The notes: generated by a model not told the origin, from the letters alone. A stretch of 64,000 nt of DNA from Halalkalibacter oceani (GCF_023715705.1 NZ_JAMBOS010000010.1:62001-126000); one strand, 5' to 3'. Shown: positions 50,943-60,754, counted from the first letter of the stretch. Numbers and translations: made by a program.

Positions 50943-50971
50943 TTGATATTTTCGAATAAGTAGCGTAAAGT
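50943..50971 (+). promoter_or_regulatory. sigma-A promoter of the macrolide phosphotransferase leader
   Basis: TTGATA (50943-50948), 17 bp, TAAAGT (50966-50971). It lies about 30 bases before the leader-peptide start and about 280 before the phosphotransferase gene, leaving a long leader. Confidence 0.65.
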
Positions 50972-51002
50972 ATTGGTACCTTATTTGAGGGAGGATTATG
51001 AA

Positions 51003-51038
51003 ATGATGCATGCAGGGAGATTGCGCCGGAAAGCGTAA
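51003..51038 (+). CDS. leader peptide with RLR macrolide-arrest motif
   Basis: An 11-codon frame reading MMHAGRLRRKA, with AGGGAGG eight bases before the ATG. The Arg-Leu-Arg at positions 6-8 is the '+x+' motif at which macrolide-bound ribosomes stall, and it is at the same codons as in the ErmDL leader (MTHSMRLR). An intrinsic terminator follows 105 bases downstream and the macrolide phosphotransferase gene after that. Stalling here could prevent formation of the terminator. ATG AAA TGA at 50998 is a two-codon frame nearby and probably irrelevant. Confidence 0.75.
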   Translation: MMHAGRLRRKA

Positions 51039-51142
51039 ACTGAATATGTTCAAATCAACAGAGTAAACGGGAATAGCCGGCCTATTTTATTACGAATCTC
51101 AGTGGGGAAATAACACTTATTTCATAGATGTTTTGCTTGTTG

Positions 51143-51173
51143 ACCACAGACGGAGGCTTGTCTGTGGTTTTTT
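51143..51173 (+). terminator. leader terminator before the macrolide phosphotransferase gene
   Basis: ACCACAGAC (51143-51151) pairs perfectly with GTCTGTGGT (51160-51168) and runs into six T residues, 75 bases ahead of the start codon of the resistance gene. Placed within the leader, it suggests transcription attenuation. Confidence 0.85.
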
Positions 51174-51247
51174 GAAGCAAGAAAATCGGGTCGATGTGCC
51201 GACGCCTTTGCGCGGCAAGAAGAGTACGGATAGTTGGAGGAGACAAA

Positions 51248-52144
51248 ATGAACAGACGAAACATTAAGCAGGCAGCAAATACGAAAGGGCTCGATCTTGT
51301 TGAGGACTCAATCACGATCAATGAGTCGGGCGTTGACTTTCAGGTCGCTCAGGCCAAAGATCATAATAATCATCAATGGATTGTGAGAATCCCAAGAAGA
51401 CCGCAATCGATGAGGCATGCCCGACAGGAGAAAGAAGCATTGGCTATTCTTAACAACGCCGTAAGCTTCGAGGTTCCCGACTGGTCAATTTTTTCGGAAG
51501 ACTTCATTGCTTATAAGCAGCTAAGCGGAGTGCCTGCCGCGACGATTGATATTGAACAGCAAGGCTATGTATGGAGCTTTGACGAAACGAATGTGCCATC
51601 CGAATATTATCACTCGTTAGGAAAAGCGCTGGCCGAGCTACACTCGATGCCGCAGGAGCAGTTTAAAAGGGTCGGTATCGATTTTCTTGAGGCCGATCAG
51701 CTAAGAACTTCGATGAAACGACGGATGGAGCGAGTAAAAGAACACTATACAATTAATCAAAATTTGTGGGAGCGCTGGCAGGCCTGGCTTGCTGAGGACT
51801 CGCTTTGGCCTTCTCATGTCGGAGTCAAACACGGCGATCTTCATCCAGGTCATATCCTGATAGACAGCAAGGATTGTGTAACTGGATTCATCGATTGGAC
51901 AGAAGTCGGGATTGCCGATGTATCTGCAGATTTCTTAGCCCATCGGCTGCTTTTCGGAAAGGACGGTGTAACGAAGTTAATTGACGCCTATGACAATGCC
52001 GGTGGAAAGACATGGACCAGAATGGAAGACCATATTGCCGAGCTGTTATCGACAAGTGGTCTTACCGTAGCGGAATATGCACAAAGCTCGGGATTGAATG
52101 AAATGCATGAAGCGGCCGTACAGATGCTTGCAAACGAGAGTTAA
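51248..52144 (+). CDS. mph: macrolide 2'-phosphotransferase
   Basis: A 298-residue antibiotic kinase that inactivates macrolides by phosphorylating the desosamine 2'-OH using GTP. It begins like chromosomal Bacillus Mph proteins, with WIVRIPRRPQSMRHARQEKEALAIL for nucleotide binding, the Brenner motif HVGVKHGDLHPGHILID with catalytic Asp near residue 200, and VTGFIDWTEVGIADVSADF for metal binding. The ATG at 51248 follows GTTGGAGGAGACAAA. No mobile element flanks it, so it is likely intrinsic. Expression is probably controlled by the leader peptide and terminator upstream. Confidence 0.9.
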   Translation: MNRRNIKQAANTKGLDLVEDSITINESGVDFQVAQAKDHNNHQWIVRIPRRPQSMRHARQEKEALAILNNAVSFEVPDWSIFSEDFIAYKQLSGVPAATIDIEQQGYVWSFDETNVPSEYYHSLGKALAELHSMPQEQFKRVGIDFLEADQLRTSMKRRMERVKEHYTINQNLWERWQAWLAEDSLWPSHVGVKHGDLHPGHILIDSKDCVTGFIDWTEVGIADVSADFLAHRLLFGKDGVTKLIDAYDNAGGKTWTRMEDHIAELLSTSGLTVAEYAQSSGLNEMHEAAVQMLANES

Positions 52145-52169
52145 GGAAAGAAATGGCGTGATTGTATTG

Positions 52170-52200
52170 TGAGCAGGATTGTGTTTCCTGCTCATTTTTT
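52170..52200 (+). terminator. terminator after mph
   Basis: TGAGCAGGA (52170-52178) pairs with TCCTGCTCA (52186-52194), followed by six T residues. Confidence 0.85.
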
Positions 52201-52295
52201 GTCCTGGCGGAATCGTCTGAAATTGAACCCGGTCCATGACGCCTGGATTTTAAAATGTTTTGGCATGTGCAGGTTTTTAATGTAAAGATGGTCTG

Positions 52296-52335
52296 CTGGT
52301 AATGAGACTATATTACTGGTAATGAGACTATATTA
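52296..52335. repeat. tandem 20-bp direct repeat, two units
   Basis: Two perfect copies (52296-52315 and 52316-52335) of a unit beginning CTGGTAATGAG and ending ACTATATTA. It lies downstream of tRNA-Sec between convergent transcription units. No function is evident; the rest of 52201-52526 shows no gene. Confidence 0.8.
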
Positions 52336-52526
52336 ATAAAAGGTTTACTTTACATAAGGTGATTAAGGAACTTACCAAATCGCGAGGGTACAAAAAAAAT
52401 TGGCTTCGGCTCGAACAGGGGAAGTGGTGGTTGATAACTATATCAAAAAGATCGGGGAACCCAGTAGTTAACGTTCGTGGACGTCCATTAATGGACCGTT
52501 TCAACGAAGCGCAAGCAAAATCGTAT

Positions 52527-52623
52527 TGGCGGGACTGTCTAGGAATCGAACCTAGCGGAGACGGCACGCGCCTCCCAGGCGGTTTTGAAGACCGTGGCGA
52601 ACACCAGTGTCGCAGCCAGCCCC
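52527..52623 (-). tRNA. selC: tRNA-Sec (anticodon UCA)
   Basis: A 97-nt tRNA read leftwards, with encoded CCA. The acceptor 5' strand GGGGCTG pairs with CAGTCCC, with an eighth G-A position; discriminator G. The D arm is long (GCGA-CA, loop CTGG, TG-T-TCGC), the anticodon loop is CTTCAAA with UCA at 52588-52586, as in E. coli tRNA-Sec, and the variable arm is long and GC-rich. The T arm is CTAGG-TTCGATT-CCTAG. The long acceptor/D stems and UCA anticodon identify selenocysteine rather than Ser or Leu. selB lies 4 kb away. Two non-paired positions (acceptor 8, outer anticodon pair) deserve checking. Confidence 0.88.
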
Positions 52624-52637
52624 AAGGGACAGCTTCC

Positions 52638-52666
52638 ATTATACAAGCAAAGGAAGGAGCTTGCAA
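52638..52666 (-). promoter_or_regulatory. sigma-A promoter of selC
   Basis: Minus strand: TTGCAA (52666-52661), 17 bp, perfect TATAAT (52643-52638); the tRNA begins 14 bases after the -10 box. The tRNA therefore has its own dedicated strong promoter. Confidence 0.8.
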
Positions 52667-52773
52667 ATCAACAGATCGTGCTGATTTTTCATCAGAAAGT
52701 CACGGTCTCTTTACAGACAAGCTCTTCGATACCAAGTATAATAAAGCTATTATGACAGATTTAGGAGCAGTGA

Positions 52774-54573
52774 ATGATGGTTTTTACTCTTGAAGAAACG
52801 ATAAAAGATCTTGAAAAAAATGGACAGTTGATGCGGGTGACGGAAGAGATTGATCCGTACCTTGAGATGGCGGCTTTGCATTTGAAGGTGTTTGAAGCCG
52901 GTGGGCCGGCGCTCTTGTTTGAGAATGTGAAGGGCTCGAAGTACCGGGCGGCGTCGAATATATTCGGAGATCTGGCGCGGAGCAAGTTTCTTTTCCGGGA
53001 GACGCTGGAGAAGACGCAGGAGGTCATCGCTCTGCGCAATGACCCGATGAGCGTGCTCAAGCAGCCGTTCAAGCATGTGAAAACCGGACTCGCCGCAAGC
53101 AAAGCACTGCCGCAGAAAAAAAACTTTGAGTCAGCCGGCTTTGAGGAAATCAGTATTTCCGATTTGCCGATGATTCATCATTGGCCGAACGATGGCGGAG
53201 CATTTATCACGCTGCCGCAAGTGTACAGTGAAGATCCGGAAAAGCCAGGAATTATGAATGCAAACCTTGGAATGTACCGGGTGCAATTAAGCGGCAATGA
53301 ATATGAGCTTAACAAGGAAGTTGGACTTCATTACCAGATTCATCGCGGGATCGGGGTGCATCATGAGAAGGCCGCTCGTCTCGGCAAACCGTTGAAGGTC
53401 AGCATTTTTGTCGGTGGACCACCGGCGCATACGCTGGCGGCGGTGATGCCATTGCCTGAGGGGCTGAGTGAGCTGACCTTTGCCGGACTGCTGGCGGGCC
53501 GCCGTTTTCAGTACAGCTATGTCGATGGCTATTGCATTAGCCACGACGCTGACTTTGTGATCACGGGGGAAGTTCATCCGGGTGAGACGAAGCCCGAAGG
53601 TCCTTTTGGCGATCATTTAGGTTATTACAGCCTGGTTCATCCGTTTCCGGTCATGAGGGTCCATAAAGTGTTTGCCAAGCCAAATGCGATTTGGCCGTTT
53701 ACCGTCGTTGGCCGCCCGCCGCAGGAGGATACCGCTTTTGGCGAGTTAATTCATGAGTTGACGGGAAGCGCGATCAAGCAGGAAATCCCTGGGGTAAAGG
53801 AGGTGCACGCTGTTGATGCAGCGGGGGTGCACCCGTTGTTGTTTGCGATCGGCAGCGAGCGCTACACGCCATATGAACAGGTCAAACGGCCGGCTGAGCT
53901 TTTAACGATCGCCAACCGGATTCTAGGGACAGGACAGGTCAGTCTGGCAAAATATTTGTTCATTACAGCCGAGGATGACAAGCCACTTGACACCCATCGG
54001 GAAGTTGAATTTCTGACTTATATACTGGAGCGGCTTGACTTACGGCGTGATTTGCATTTTCAGACGAATACGACGATTGATACGCTTGATTATACAGGGA
54101 CTGGACTCAATCAAGGCAGCAAGGTGATTATAGCGGCATACGGTGAGAAGAAGCGCGAGCTTTGTCAGGAGGTGCCGGCCGAGCTGGAGGGGCTTACGGA
54201 TTTCGGGAAGCCTTGCTATGTCATGCCGGGAGTCGTTGCGCTACAGGGACCGGCTTTTGTCAGCTATGAGGAGGCCGGTCAGGAATTGAAGAAGCTTACT
54301 TCTGAGCTTGCTGAAAAAGTGAAGCTTGACTCCTGTCCGTTACTCATCCTATCTGATGATAGTGCGTTTGTCAGTGACACGCTGGCCAATTTCCTTTGGG
54401 TCACGTTTACGCGCAGCAATCCGTCGCATGATTTGTACGGAGTAAACAGTGGCTATGAATTCAAGCACTGGGGCTGTGATCAGCTGATTATCGATGCGCG
54501 CATAAAGCCGCATCATGCACCGCCGCTTATTTCCGATCCCGAGGTGGAAAAAAGCGTCGCTCCCCTCGTCTAA
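52774..54573 (+). CDS. UbiD-family prenylated-FMN decarboxylase
   Basis: A 599-residue decarboxylase of the UbiD family. YQIHRGIGVHHEKAARLGKPLKVSIFVGGPPAHTLAAVMPLPEG (in parts) holds the cofactor and metal region, and the E(x)P-type motif lies in GEVHPGETKPEGPFGDHLGYY, with WGCDQLIIDARIKPHHAPPL at the end. The long version, with extra insertions, resembles UbiD homologues of menaquinone or aromatic-acid metabolism. No UbiX (prenyl-FMN synthase) is in the window. Two ATG codons at 52774 and 52777 follow TTAGGAGCAGTG. Confidence 0.85.
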   Translation: MMVFTLEETIKDLEKNGQLMRVTEEIDPYLEMAALHLKVFEAGGPALLFENVKGSKYRAASNIFGDLARSKFLFRETLEKTQEVIALRNDPMSVLKQPFKHVKTGLAASKALPQKKNFESAGFEEISISDLPMIHHWPNDGGAFITLPQVYSEDPEKPGIMNANLGMYRVQLSGNEYELNKEVGLHYQIHRGIGVHHEKAARLGKPLKVSIFVGGPPAHTLAAVMPLPEGLSELTFAGLLAGRRFQYSYVDGYCISHDADFVITGEVHPGETKPEGPFGDHLGYYSLVHPFPVMRVHKVFAKPNAIWPFTVVGRPPQEDTAFGELIHELTGSAIKQEIPGVKEVHAVDAAGVHPLLFAIGSERYTPYEQVKRPAELLTIANRILGTGQVSLAKYLFITAEDDKPLDTHREVEFLTYILERLDLRRDLHFQTNTTIDTLDYTGTGLNQGSKVIIAAYGEKKRELCQEVPAELEGLTDFGKPCYVMPGVVALQGPAFVSYEEAGQELKKLTSELAEKVKLDSCPLLILSDDSAFVSDTLANFLWVTFTRSNPSHDLYGVNSGYEFKHWGCDQLIIDARIKPHHAPPLISDPEVEKSVAPLV

Positions 54574-54631
54574 AGGTGAAGCTACGGAAAAAGTAAAACT
54601 CATACTTTTTCCACAGGAAGGGCAGGCAGGA

Positions 54632-55576
54632 ATGAAGACAGAAAAAAATTATATCTATCTCTATGCCTATCATGATGATGACGAGGCTTTAGCAAAGCTG
54701 GAAATGCGCAGCCTGTTTGGGGCAGATACCGACACGAAGGTGCTGCAAAGCCAGAAGGAAATAGCCCCGGAGAGAAGTCCATTTATACGCGGGCGAATCG
54801 ACATCATCGTTCAGGCTGAGTCGTTTGAAGATTTGTTGGCGAAAGCGGATCGTTTGGTCATTGAAGCGGAATCCTATAAAGTGACGATGATCAAAAACGA
54901 CAGTTTGCCAAAGGGAAAATCGCTTGATTTTCAGGAGCGCCGTCGGCTGGAACGGGGGGTTGGCTCGCTGCTGCGGGGAACAGTTGATCTCGACAAGCCC
55001 GAACGTATCGTTGCCCTGCTTCGATGGACCGAAGGCTGGCTCATCGGCTATTATGAGGAAAGTCAGTCGATCTGGCTCCGGCATCAGCACAAACCCGAAG
55101 CTTACTCGACGGCCTTAAGCACAAGAGTGGCACGGGCGGTTGTCAATATCGCCGTGCCTGAGCCGCAAGGGGTGAAGGTGATTGATCCGTGCTGTGGGGC
55201 AGGGACGGTTTTAATTGAGGCTTTGTCGATGGGAATTGAAATGGACGGTGGGGATATCAATCCGCTCGTCGCCCGGAAAGCGCGCAAAAACGTCGCCCAC
55301 TTCGGCTATGAGTGTCCGGTCAGGCTGCGCGATATTCGCGAAGTCCGGGAGCATTATGACGTTGCGATTATTGATATGCCCTACAATCTCTGTTCGGTGC
55401 TCAGTCCTGAAGTGAAACGGGAGATGCTTGAGGCGGCGCGGGCGTTTACCGATAAGCTTGTCGTCGTGACCGTGGAAGAACTCGATCCGTTTTTACGCGA
55501 GGCAGGCTTTCAAGTCACCGACCGGGCGCTTGCCAAAAAAGGCCGCTTTGTCCGTGAAATCATCGTTTGCCGATGA
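54632..55576 (+). CDS. Trm11/UPF0020-like RNA methyltransferase
   Basis: A 314-residue SAM-dependent methyltransferase. After an N-terminal THUMP-like region come [18 protein letters not shown] (motif I), [22 protein letters not shown], and [12 protein letters not shown], a DMPYN variant of the (D/N)PPY motif, which fits N2-guanosine methylation of tRNA (Trm-G10 type). ATG at 54632 has AGGCAGGA upstream; the frame open from 54515 overlaps UbiD and is not used. The exact target is unknown. It follows UbiD by 58 bases. Confidence 0.8.
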   Translation: MKTEKNYIYLYAYHDDDEALAKLEMRSLFGADTDTKVLQSQKEIAPERSPFIRGRIDIIVQAESFEDLLAKADRLVIEAESYKVTMIKNDSLPKGKSLDFQERRRLERGVGSLLRGTVDLDKPERIVALLRWTEGWLIGYYEESQSIWLRHQHKPEAYSTALSTRVARAVVNIAVPEPQGVKVIDPCCGAGTVLIEALSMGIEMDGGDINPLVARKARKNVAHFGYECPVRLRDIREVREHYDVAIIDMPYNLCSVLSPEVKREMLEAARAFTDKLVVVTVEELDPFLREAGFQVTDRALAKKGRFVREIIVCR

Positions 55577-55640
55577 TTTTCGTTCAACCGCGCCGCAAGC
55601 TATGTTACACTTAAAAAAAGGAGAATATGGAGGGGAACAA

Positions 55641-56555
55641 ATGGGGAAACGATTTTTACTTTTTTTAGTGACCAATATTATGGTCATGACGACGATTGTC
55701 ATTGTCTGGTCGCTGATTACCCGTTTTACAAATGTCAATGGAACGTTTGAAACTGGTGGTCCCGGTTTGGGCATTGATTATGCTTCATTAATGATCTTCA
55801 GTTTGCTCGTCGGCTTCACCGGCTCGTTTATTTCATTGGCGATGTCGCGCTGGGTCGCCAAGAAGATGATGAAAGTCAAGGTGCTGGATCCAAATGGTTC
55901 TTTATCGGCCCAGGAACGCGCTGTTGTCGAGAAGGTACATCGCTTTTCACGCGCGGCCGGGCTTACACATATGCCGGAGGTCGGGATTTACCCGTCTGCT
56001 GAAGTAAATGCTTTTGCGACAGGGCCTTCGAAGAAACGCTCGCTCGTCGCTGTTTCAGCCGGTCTGTTAAACACGATGGACGAGGATGCGGTGGAAGGAG
56101 TTATCGCCCATGAGGTGGCGCACGTCGCCAACGGCGATATGGTGACGATGACCTTGCTGCAAGGGATCGTCAATACATTTGTCGTTTTCTTCTCCCGAAT
56201 CGCGGCGATTATCGTTTCGCGCTTTGTCCGGGCGGAGCTGCAATGGATTGTCCAATTTGCGGCGATCATTATTTTTCAAATTTTATTCTCGATCCTCGGA
56301 AGCATCGTCGTCAACGCGTATTCGCGGCATCGCGAGTTCCACGCTGACCGCGGCGGCGGCGACTTAGCCGGAAACGATAAAATGGCGCATGCGCTCCGCT
56401 CGTTGAAAGCCTATGTCGACCGGGCGAAGGTCAATGACCGGACGGATGACACGGCAATTCAGACGATGAAAATAAACGGAAAAGGCGGAGTGATGAGACT
56501 GTTTTCAAGTCACCCCGATTTAGACGAACGCATTGCCCGCTTGGAACAACGCTAA
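55641..56555 (+). CDS. htpX: membrane zinc metalloprotease HtpX
   Basis: A 304-residue membrane protease that degrades misfolded membrane proteins. Helices lie at residues 4-25 and 37-60; the zinc motif HEVAH is in [16 protein letters not shown], with two further helices around residues 165-220, and the third ligand Glu in [27 protein letters not shown] is the conserved end. ATG at 55641 follows ATGGAGGGGAACAA; the upstream extension is not coding. The strong terminator downstream closes the unit. Confidence 0.94.
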   Translation: MGKRFLLFLVTNIMVMTTIVIVWSLITRFTNVNGTFETGGPGLGIDYASLMIFSLLVGFTGSFISLAMSRWVAKKMMKVKVLDPNGSLSAQERAVVEKVHRFSRAAGLTHMPEVGIYPSAEVNAFATGPSKKRSLVAVSAGLLNTMDEDAVEGVIAHEVAHVANGDMVTMTLLQGIVNTFVVFFSRIAAIIVSRFVRAELQWIVQFAAIIIFQILFSILGSIVVNAYSRHREFHADRGGGDLAGNDKMAHALRSLKAYVDRAKVNDRTDDTAIQTMKINGKGGVMRLFSSHPDLDERIARLEQR

Positions 56556-56594
56556 GGAGAGGGCAGTGCCGGTGCTGATCACTCACGTTGAACG

Positions 56595-56640
56595 AAAGGC
56601 TGAGTCAAAACGGGAATTTTCCGTTCGACTCAGCCTTTTT
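56595..56640 (+). terminator. terminator after htpX
   Basis: AAAGGCTGAGTC (56595-56606) pairs with GACTCAGCCTTT (56627-56638), with an inner AAAACGG/CCGTT stem, then a T run. Confidence 0.85.
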
Positions 56641-56805
56641 GCTTGCTTATCCAAAGACTTGTCTTCAACATCAGCCATCGTTTCTTTGGCTGAAGTGGAT
56701 AGAGAAGTGTTGGCCGAGGAGCCGCAATTCTTTTGTTTTGCGTCTGGCGTGTAGTATGATGGAGCGTGAGACAGTTGACGCTTTGGAAAGAGGGATTTTG
56801 ACATT

Positions 56806-58707
56806 ATGAAGCATTACACGGTTGGAATGGCGGGTCATATTGATCACGGCAAAACGACGCTGACGAAGGCATTGACCGAGGTTGATACGGATCGGCTTAA
56901 AGAAGAGAAAGAACGGAACATTTCGATTGAGCTTGGCTATGCGCCGCTGACACTGACGGACCAGATGGAAGTATCGTTAATTGACGTCCCGGGCCATGAA
57001 CGCTTTATTCGTCAGATGATTGCCGGTGTGGCCGGTATCGATCTTGTCATCCTTGTCGTCGCCGCGGATGAAGGTGTCATGCCGCAAACACGGGAACATC
57101 TCGATATTCTCCGCCTTCTGGGGATCGAAAAAGGAATCATCGTCATCACAAAAATCGACCGCGTCGATGAGGATGTGCGTGAACTGGCGGAACTCGATAT
57201 TCGTGACGCTGTCGAAGGAACATTTCTCGAAAAAGCTGAGCTGTTTTTTGTCGACAGTGTAACGGCGACGGGGATCGATGAATTGAAGGAGGGTCTGATA
57301 AGACAGCTGCGCGAGACAGAAAGCCGTGAGTCTGGCGGCTCTTTCCGTTTGCCGATTGATCAGGTTTTTACCGTGCATGGACAGGGAACAATTGTACGAG
57401 GGACGGTTTATGAAGGCGCCGTTTCGGAAGGGGACATGCTTGAACTATTACCGCAAAACAAGCTCGTGCGTGCCCGCCAGCTGCAAGTTCATCATCAGGC
57501 GCGCAAGCAAGGACAGGCGGGGCAGCGCGTCGCCATTAATCTTGGTAGAATCAGCAAGGAGGAGATCAGGCGCGGCGACGTACTGGCGAGCAGCGGACAG
57601 TATGAAACGACGACAACGATTGATATTGCGTTAACGACGGTTGCGTCGCTTAAGCTGCCAGTTAAGCAGCGGAGCGCGGTGAAGCTCCATCTCGGCACGG
57701 CTGAGGTATTCGGAAAGATTGTCTTTTTTGACCGTAATGAGCTGACAGACGGGAATCGCGAGCTTGTTTGCCAGCTGCGCCTTGACCGTCCGCTCGTGAC
57801 GAAAAGAGGGGACCGCTTTATTTTACGGCGTCCAACACCGATGGAAACGATCGGTGGCGGTGTCGTGATTGACGCCGCAGCGGGTAACTATCGGTTCGGG
57901 CAGGAAACGGTGAACATGCTCGAACAGAAACAGACAGCGACGCCGGAGGAGCAGCTCGATCAGCTTCTAATGGAAAGGAAGCTCGTCGACATTTCAGAAG
58001 CCGCTGCTGTTTTGCGGTTGACGGAGCCGGCTTTTTACGAATGGGTAGGCGCCCATCAAACAATTGTTGTGGCAGCCGGTGAAGTGACGAGCAAAAGCGT
58101 TGTCGAGACGCTACGCCAGGAGCTGCAGGCCGAGCTGGATGATTATCATAGCGCTCACCCGCTGCGGACCGGAATAAAAAAAGCTGAGCTGCTGCAAAGC
58201 TATCAAGGAAGGTATCCGGCCCGTTTACTGGAGTGGCTGCTTGAAGATTCACGCGAAGAAGCATTCGAGCGGCGAGGTCCGTATGTCGCCCTCGTTAGCC
58301 ATACTGCCCATCCGCCGGCACAGTGGCGGAAGCGGGTCGAGCAGGCGCTTGCGGCGATCAAAGAGGAAGGGATGAACGTCACGCCATTACCAGATCATTT
58401 TGAGCGTCAGCAGCTGCCAGCCTCGTTGATTGACGAGCTGACCCATTATGTGCATGAGACGGGGCGATTGTATCAGCTCGATGACAAGCATTCAGTTGAT
58501 GCCGCCGTTTTTAACGAATACGTGAGTCAATTAAAAGCAGGGACGGATGCCGAGTTCACCTTGCAGGAGGCGAAGGAAATCAGCGGGCTGTCGCGCAAAT
58601 ATCTCGTTCCTCTTTTAGAAAAAATGGATCAAGTCGGGCTGACTGCGCGTCGTGATCAGCTCCGCAGATGGCGCGATAAAGGAGAGTCAATTGAACATGA
58701 AACTTAA
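56806..58707 (+). CDS. selB: selenocysteine-specific elongation factor SelB
   Basis: A 633-residue GTPase delivering Sec-tRNA to UGA codons that carry a SECIS element. G1 is [15 protein letters not shown]3 [13 protein letters not shown]4 TKID; the EF-Tu-like domains II and III follow ([14 protein letters not shown]), and residues from about 380 form the winged-helix repeats that bind SECIS, ending in [26 protein letters not shown]. The length fits bacterial SelB. It overlaps the following glycosyltransferase gene by 11 bases. With selC at 52.5 kb it shows a live selenocysteine system; selA and selD are not in this window. Confidence 0.95.
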   Translation: MKHYTVGMAGHIDHGKTTLTKALTEVDTDRLKEEKERNISIELGYAPLTLTDQMEVSLIDVPGHERFIRQMIAGVAGIDLVILVVAADEGVMPQTREHLDILRLLGIEKGIIVITKIDRVDEDVRELAELDIRDAVEGTFLEKAELFFVDSVTATGIDELKEGLIRQLRETESRESGGSFRLPIDQVFTVHGQGTIVRGTVYEGAVSEGDMLELLPQNKLVRARQLQVHHQARKQGQAGQRVAINLGRISKEEIRRGDVLASSGQYETTTTIDIALTTVASLKLPVKQRSAVKLHLGTAEVFGKIVFFDRNELTDGNRELVCQLRLDRPLVTKRGDRFILRRPTPMETIGGGVVIDAAAGNYRFGQETVNMLEQKQTATPEEQLDQLLMERKLVDISEAAAVLRLTEPAFYEWVGAHQTIVVAAGEVTSKSVVETLRQELQAELDDYHSAHPLRTGIKKAELLQSYQGRYPARLLEWLLEDSREEAFERRGPYVALVSHTAHPPAQWRKRVEQALAAIKEEGMNVTPLPDHFERQQLPASLIDELTHYVHETGRLYQLDDKHSVDAAVFNEYVSQLKAGTDAEFTLQEAKEISGLSRKYLVPLLEKMDQVGLTARRDQLRRWRDKGESIEHET

Positions 58708-59734
58708 GCATCTCTTCTTTTTTACACCATACTATGAACAAAATCGCGGGAACTCGACGACCGCGAAGCGGATTGTCGCCGGGCTGACGGCAAGAGGCAT
58801 CAAGGTTACGGTCTTTCCTTATGAAGAAGCAAGCTGGGACGAGGAGTGGGCCAAGCGTTTTGCCGCAGCGGATCTGTTTCATATTCTTCATTTAAGACGC
58901 TTTGCCGAATGGCGCAAGTACAAGGAGGGTCTTGCGTTTTTGCAGCCGTATGTCCTGACATCGGGAGGCACCGACGTCAATGAAGATTTGAAAAACAGAG
59001 AGGCGGCGAAGCTGATTCAGTCCGTCACCAATCAATCGTGTGCGATTACCGTTTTTAGTGAGGATGGGCGCAGCAAGCTGCTTCACGCCTATCCTGAATT
59101 GGCTGAACGCATTTATGTCATTCCGCAAAGCGCCTGGTTGCCGGACCCGTCTCATGAACCACAGATTCCGATACATCCGGGCTGGCCGAAGCTGCTGCTG
59201 CCGGCTGGATTACGCCCTGTAAAGGATGTCTTTTACATATGGGATGAATTAACGCGCATGCGGGAAAAATGGCCGGAGCTGTCGTTTACGATCATCGGCG
59301 CAGCCCTGGATGATAAGCTGCTCGCAGAGGTAGAGTGGCGCCGACAAAAGTATGACTGGTTTCACTATATTCAGGAAGTGCCGCTTGCCTGTATGCGTTC
59401 CATCTACGAGCAGTTCGATCTCGTTTTGAACTTGTCAAAGTCAGAAGGACAGCCGATGGCGTTGCTGGAAGCGATGGCTCTTGGTAAGCCGGTTGTGGCC
59501 CGGCGGAATCCGGGGAATGAAAGCATTCTTACAGATCGTGAGACAGGGCTGCTGTTTGAACAGCCGGAGCAGTTTCCCGCGCTCGTCGAACAACTGCTGG
59601 AGGATGACGGATGGCGTCGGCAGCTGAGTGAACGGGCTCGGCAGTTTGTGGAAACGAAGCATTCCCTCGAGCAGGAAATAAAGGCGTTTCTGGCTGTATA
59701 TGATCACTGCCTGCAACGGGCAGACAGAAAGTGA
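58697..59734 (+). CDS. GT4-family glycosyltransferase, GLT1D1/SenB-like
   Basis: A 345-residue glycosyltransferase with a GT-B fold. NRGNSTTAKRIVAGLTARG (N-terminal loop), LTSGGTDVNEDLKNREAAK, LLLPAGLRPVKD, and SKSEGQPMALLEAMALGKPVVARRNPGNESIL are the visible motifs. The GGTDVNED and LR.VKD elements recall human GLT1D1 and the selenosugar synthase SenB. Its ATG lies inside the end of selB, so the two are translationally coupled, which is unusual and hints at a selenium-related role. That role is inference; the donor and acceptor are unknown. Confidence 0.8.
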   Translation: MKLKHLFFFTPYYEQNRGNSTTAKRIVAGLTARGIKVTVFPYEEASWDEEWAKRFAAADLFHILHLRRFAEWRKYKEGLAFLQPYVLTSGGTDVNEDLKNREAAKLIQSVTNQSCAITVFSEDGRSKLLHAYPELAERIYVIPQSAWLPDPSHEPQIPIHPGWPKLLLPAGLRPVKDVFYIWDELTRMREKWPELSFTIIGAALDDKLLAEVEWRRQKYDWFHYIQEVPLACMRSIYEQFDLVLNLSKSEGQPMALLEAMALGKPVVARRNPGNESILTDRETGLLFEQPEQFPALVEQLLEDDGWRRQLSERARQFVETKHSLEQEIKAFLAVYDHCLQRADRK

Positions 59735-59751
59735 CAGACAAGGATAAATCC

Positions 59752-59780
59752 TTTACAAACGGTTGTCTTGGTGGTAGATT
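59752..59780 (+). promoter_or_regulatory. sigma-A promoter of the PhnDEC-type operon
   Basis: TTTACA (59752-59757), 17 bp, TAGATT (59775-59780), 42 bases before the binding-protein start. Confidence 0.55.
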
Positions 59781-59821
59781 TTACAAGGCAATAACCGAAA
59801 TGATAAGAAGGTGGAGAACAG

Positions 59822-60748
59822 ATGAAAAAATGGTTAGTAACAGTAGGGGTTGTGCTTGCCTTGGCAGGCTGTGCCGGAGGAGAAACAGAGGAGCCGGCGG
59901 AAGGGACGGAGCAGCCGGAAGCAGAAGTGAGTGCAGAGCCGCTTGAGGTTGCTGTGATCCCGTCGCAAACGGTTGGTGAAATGCAGACAGGACTGGATCT
60001 GCTTGAAGAAAGACTCGCTGAGGGACTTGGCAGAGAAGTAAAAGTAGAGTCGTATCCGAATTATAATGCAGTTGTCGAAGCGCTTAATTTTAATCATATT
60101 GATTTAGCGTTCCTCGGCCCTTTAACGTATGTTATCGCTCATGAACAGAGCGGGGCAAAAGCGATTGTCACGCAGGAAGTTGAGGGCAGCCCATATTATT
60201 ATTCCTATATGATTACGCATGCCGATGCACCATGGGAATCGCTTGATGAATTGCTTGAGGATGCCGCTGAGGTTGATTTAGCTTTTGCGAGCATTTCCTC
60301 GACGTCAGGTCATTTAATGCCAGGACTTGAGCTGCGTCAGCGCGGCTATTATGAGAGCGAGGATCAGCATCAATTTAATCAGGTTCAATTTGCCGGTTCA
60401 CATGATATCGTCGCTTCGCTCGTTCAGGAGCAGACGGTAGATGCTGGCGCAATCGACAGTGCGATTTTGGAAGCGCTGATGAAGGAAGCAGATGCCAATG
60501 GCGGTTCCTTGCGTGATGATGTGAAGATTATTTGGCAGTCGGAGCAGCTATATCAATACCCATGGGTCGTTCCGTCCGAAATGGATGACGAGACGATTGC
60601 CGCTATTCAGGAGGCGTTTTACCAAATTGATGATCCGGAAATCCTGCAAATTTTCGGTGGGGCCTCTGCTTTTGTCGAAGCCGATCACAGCCAATATGCT
60701 GATGTGCTCGAGGCCGCCCGGGAATTTGATATGCTGACGTTGGAATAG
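59822..60748 (+). CDS. phosphate/phosphite/phosphonate-type ABC substrate-binding lipoprotein (PhnD family)
   Basis: A 308-residue binding protein with lipoprotein signal (VLALAGC, Cys at about residue 18) and a Glu-rich linker. The PhnD fold shows in LEVAVIPSQTVGEMQTGLDLLEERL, VESYPNYNAVVEALNFNHIDLAFLGPLTYV and FASISSTSGHLMPGLEL (in parts), where Ser/Thr bind an oxyanion. The ligand could be phosphonate, phosphite or another oxyanion. The ATG follows AGAAGGTGGAGAACAG. First gene of a D-E-C transporter operon next to selB and its partner. Confidence 0.88.
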   Translation: MKKWLVTVGVVLALAGCAGGETEEPAEGTEQPEAEVSAEPLEVAVIPSQTVGEMQTGLDLLEERLAEGLGREVKVESYPNYNAVVEALNFNHIDLAFLGPLTYVIAHEQSGAKAIVTQEVEGSPYYYSYMITHADAPWESLDELLEDAAEVDLAFASISSTSGHLMPGLELRQRGYYESEDQHQFNQVQFAGSHDIVASLVQEQTVDAGAIDSAILEALMKEADANGGSLRDDVKIIWQSEQLYQYPWVVPSEMDDETIAAIQEAFYQIDDPEILQIFGGASAFVEADHSQYADVLEAAREFDMLTLE

Positions 60749-60754
60749 ATTGCC

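Noticed and set aside
52359-52793. A 144-codon rightward frame over the tRNA-Sec region
   Set aside because: It runs antisense through the tRNA and its promoter, has no ribosome site, and its translation matches no family.
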